A stretch of 64,000 nt of DNA from Dyella sp. RRB7. GTDB taxonomy: Bacteria; Pseudomonadota; Gammaproteobacteria; Xanthomonadales; Rhodanobacteraceae. Below the pieces are notes generated by a model. It was not told the DNA's origin, did not search any database, and worked only from the letters and a program-made list of their open reading frames with translations. Each line of letters begins with the position of its first letter. Position 1 is the first letter of the stretch. Both the position numbers and the translations under genes were made by a program. The stretch covers positions 186,001-250,000 of the forward strand of contig NZ_JAKWJS010000005.1 in NCBI RefSeq assembly GCF_022761115.1. The letters are read 5' to 3'. Shown in pieces: positions 62,197 to 64,000 of the stretch.

Positions 62197-63275
62197 GCGC
62201 GGTGCTGGCGACGCAGGCCGTATCGGCAGCGAAACCGCAGCGGGCTTCCATCGCCACCGTGTTGCTCGGTACCGGCGTGGTCGGCGGGGCCTTCCTGAAG
62301 TTGCTCAATACGCCGGCGGCAGCGTCGATCCGGCTGGTGGCCGCGGCCAATTCTCGTCGCCAGCAGACCCGCGCCGACCAATTGGCCGATCGCGCCCTGC
62401 GCGAAAAGCTCAAAAGCCACGGCGATCCGCGTGACGATGCCGCGCTGCTCGCGGCGCTCGATGCCAGCGACGCCACGGTGAAGGTCATCATCGACGCCAC
62501 CGCCTGCGGCGCGCTCGCCTCGCGTCATGCCGAGTGGCTGGCGCGCGGCTATCACGTGGTCACCGCCAACAAGTCGCTCGCCGGCGGCGACCTGCCGGGC
62601 TGGCGCGCGCTGCAGGCGGCGCTGGCGCAAGGTGGCAGCTATGGCGATTCGGCCACGGTGGGCGCGGGCTTGCCGGTGATCTCCACGCTGCGCCGCCTGC
62701 GTCATTGCGGCGATGCGTTGCTCACGCTCGAAGGCGTGTTCTCCGGCTCGCTGTCCTACCTGTTCAACCAGTACGACGGCAGCCAGCCGTTCTCCGCGCT
62801 GCTGCGGCGGGCGCGCGAACTCGGTTATACCGAGCCCGATCCGCGCTCGGATCTTTCCGGCGAGGACGTGGCGCGCAAGCTGCTGATCCTCGCGCGCTGC
62901 GCCGGCTTCGCCCTGCGTCCGGACGAAGTGGAAGTGGAAAGCCTGGTGCCGGAAAGCCTGCGTGGCGTGGACGTGGAAACCTTCCTGTCGCGCCTGGAAG
63001 AACTCGATGAACCGCTGGCTGCGCGTCATGCCGAAGCAACGGCACGCGGCGGTTCGCTGCGCTTCCTGGCCCGCCTCAACCAGCGCGGTCGCGCCCGCGT
63101 GGGCCTGGTGGAAGTGCCGGCCAACCATCCGGCCACCCGCCTCTACGGCACCGACAACCAGTTCGCGCTCAGCACCACCCGCTACAACACCCAGCCGCTG
63201 GTGATCCAGGGTCCGGGCGCGGGGCCGGAAGTGACGGCGCAGGCGTTGCTGGGTGACGTGCTCGCCTTGGTTTGA
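62193..63275 (+). CDS. hom: Homoserine dehydrogenase without ACT domain
   Basis: 360 residues, starting in an ATGA overlap with metB. NAD(P)-binding LLGTGVVGGAFLKLL, catalytic TVGAGLPVISTLRRLR, GYTEPDPRSDLSGEDVARKL. It makes homoserine, the substrate of MetX. It ends soon after the catalytic domain, so the C-terminal ACT domain that gives threonine feedback in many homologues is absent. Control may instead come from the two SAM sensors of the operon. Confidence 0.93.
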   Translation: MSAVLATQAVSAAKPQRASIATVLLGTGVVGGAFLKLLNTPAAASIRLVAAANSRRQQTRADQLADRALREKLKSHGDPRDDAALLAALDASDATVKVIIDATACGALASRHAEWLARGYHVVTANKSLAGGDLPGWRALQAALAQGGSYGDSATVGAGLPVISTLRRLRHCGDALLTLEGVFSGSLSYLFNQYDGSQPFSALLRRARELGYTEPDPRSDLSGEDVARKLLILARCAGFALRPDEVEVESLVPESLRGVDVETFLSRLEELDEPLAARHAEATARGGSLRFLARLNQRGRARVGLVEVPANHPATRLYGTDNQFALSTTRYNTQPLVIQGPGAGPEVTAQALLGDVLALV

Positions 63276-63360
63276 GCATATCGCAGCGTGGGCCGCGCAC
63301 AGGGACAAAGACAGCACCGCCCCTGCACGCGATCGGTGCCGATCGACGCGGCAGCTCCAA

Positions 63361-63395
63361 AAGAAAACGCGCGGCTCATCACCGCGCGTTTTCTT
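63361..63395. terminator. Bidirectional terminator after hom
   Basis: aagaaaacgcgcgg pairs with ccgcgcgttttctt, 14 bp with a 7-base loop, T-rich on both strands. It ends the met operon and the convergent permease gene. Confidence 0.9.
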
Positions 63396-63415
63396 TATGC
63401 CTGGGTTCCAAAGAC

Positions 63416-64000
63416 TCAGTGATGAGCCGTGGGATTGGCCAGCGCTTCGCGCTCCGCCTGTTCCACCGACGGCGTGCGCCAGCCGGACTTCACGCCCCAC
63501 AGGTAGAACACCAGGCCGATCACGGCGACCACGGCCAGGTCCACGCCGTAGGGCAGGTAGCCCTTGCCGCCGAACATGTCGCTGCCGAGCCAGGACACCA
63601 GCGCGAGCGCGGGCAGGTAGCAGACCAGCCACCAGGCGCCCTTGAGTTGGCGGCCAAAATCCTTCCAGCCTGCCTTGGCCTGGTAATACAGGTACACCGG
63701 CAGGGCCACCACCATCAGCAGGATGATCTCGCCGGTAAGCGGCCAGCGGGCCCAGTACAGCAGCTCGGTCGCCATGATGAAGGCGACGCCCGCCAGGATA
63801 GGCAGGCCGCTGATGCGCAGCGGGCGATGCAGGTTGGGCGCCGTGCGGCGCAGCGTCATCGCGCTCACCGGGCCGGTGAGGTAGGAGATGATCGTGGCCA
63901 CCGAGATCACCGCCGCCAGCGTGCCCCAGCCGCGGAAGAAGAACAGGAACAGGAACGACACCGCCAGGTTGAACCACATCGCCGGACGCGGCACGCCCCA
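63416..64000 (-). CDS. Amino-acid permease (APC family), C-terminal part only
   Basis: The frame is open through the right edge, so only the last ~194 residues are visible. About five membrane helices (FNLAVSFLFLFFF, LAAVISVATIISYLTGPV, ILAGVAFIMATELLYWA, IILLMVVALPVYLYYQA, LVCYLPALALVSWLG) and an APC-like MTLRRTAPNLHRPLRI between them. The C-terminus is short and cytoplasmic. Substrate cannot be told; convergent with hom, so not part of the met operon. Confidence 0.85.
   Translation of the reverse strand, partial: WGVPRPAMWFNLAVSFLFLFFFRGWGTLAAVISVATIISYLTGPVSAMTLRRTAPNLHRPLRISGLPILAGVAFIMATELLYWARWPLTGEIILLMVVALPVYLYYQAKAGWKDFGRQLKGAWWLVCYLPALALVSWLGSDMFGGKGYLPYGVDLAVVAVIGLVFYLWGVKSGWRTPSVEQAEREALANPTAHH

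Overview
The window is about 64 kb of GC-rich chromosome from a gammaproteobacterium of the Xanthomonadales, most likely Rhodanobacteraceae (Dyella, Luteibacter or Rhodanobacter-like). This is inferred from the gene set: a fused CysNC, a MetX-type homoserine acyltransferase behind a SAM-I riboswitch, a GTP-dependent PEP carboxykinase, electron-transfer flavoprotein genes beside a surface-glycan locus, and Xanthomonadales-type TonB receptors. No similarity search was possible; all names rest on motifs and protein sequences read by eye.

Layout. 1-9.4 kb is the end of a surface-polysaccharide (LPS/O-antigen type) locus: a phosphomannomutase, a sulfotransferase with a Wzt-like C-terminus, a nest of IS3-family remnants around one nearly intact IS, a lower-GC GT-C membrane glycosyltransferase, a small flippase-like protein and a DPM1-like glycosyltransferase. 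9.6-17.7 kb holds etfB-etfA and the ETF:quinone oxidoreductase gene, with two glycosyltransferase genes and a small coupled ORF between them. 17.8-26.4 kb carries an amidase, an AlkB homologue, an Mla-type lipid transport operon, and cysD-cysNC. 26.4-31 kb has a REP-like pair, gcvT, gcvH, a MetJ repressor fused to a histone-H1-like Lys/Ala tail, and tonB. 31-47 kb is a mixed housekeeping and envelope region (serine hydrolase, GMC oxidoreductase, transporter, CBS protein, GT2, mtgA, hslO, a GAF-GAF-GGDEF-EAL protein, an outer-membrane protein, an ECF sigma/anti-sigma/DUF4097 cassette, pckG). 47-52 kb is a TetR-flanked fatty-acid module (hydrolase, fadE, hotdog protein). 52-58.8 kb holds prfC, a TonB-dependent receptor paired with a Tat-exported aminotransferase, an M24 peptidase and small proteins. 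59-63.3 kb is the metX-metB-hom operon. A truncated amino-acid permease closes the window.

The most interesting system is methionine control. The gene at 28921-29478 encodes the MetJ ribbon-helix-helix core, lacks the usual MetJ C-terminus, and runs in frame into about 107 residues of lysine/alanine repeats. Three arrays of MetJ-type 8-bp boxes (consensus AGACGTCT) can be read in the same window: upstream of this gene itself, upstream of the TonB receptor/aminotransferase pair, and directly against the -35 box of metX. The metX transcript also starts with a clear SAM-I riboswitch that appears able to mask the metX ribosome binding site. S-adenosylmethionine would therefore be sensed twice at one operon, once on DNA and once on RNA, and the DNA sensor carries a chromatin-like tail.
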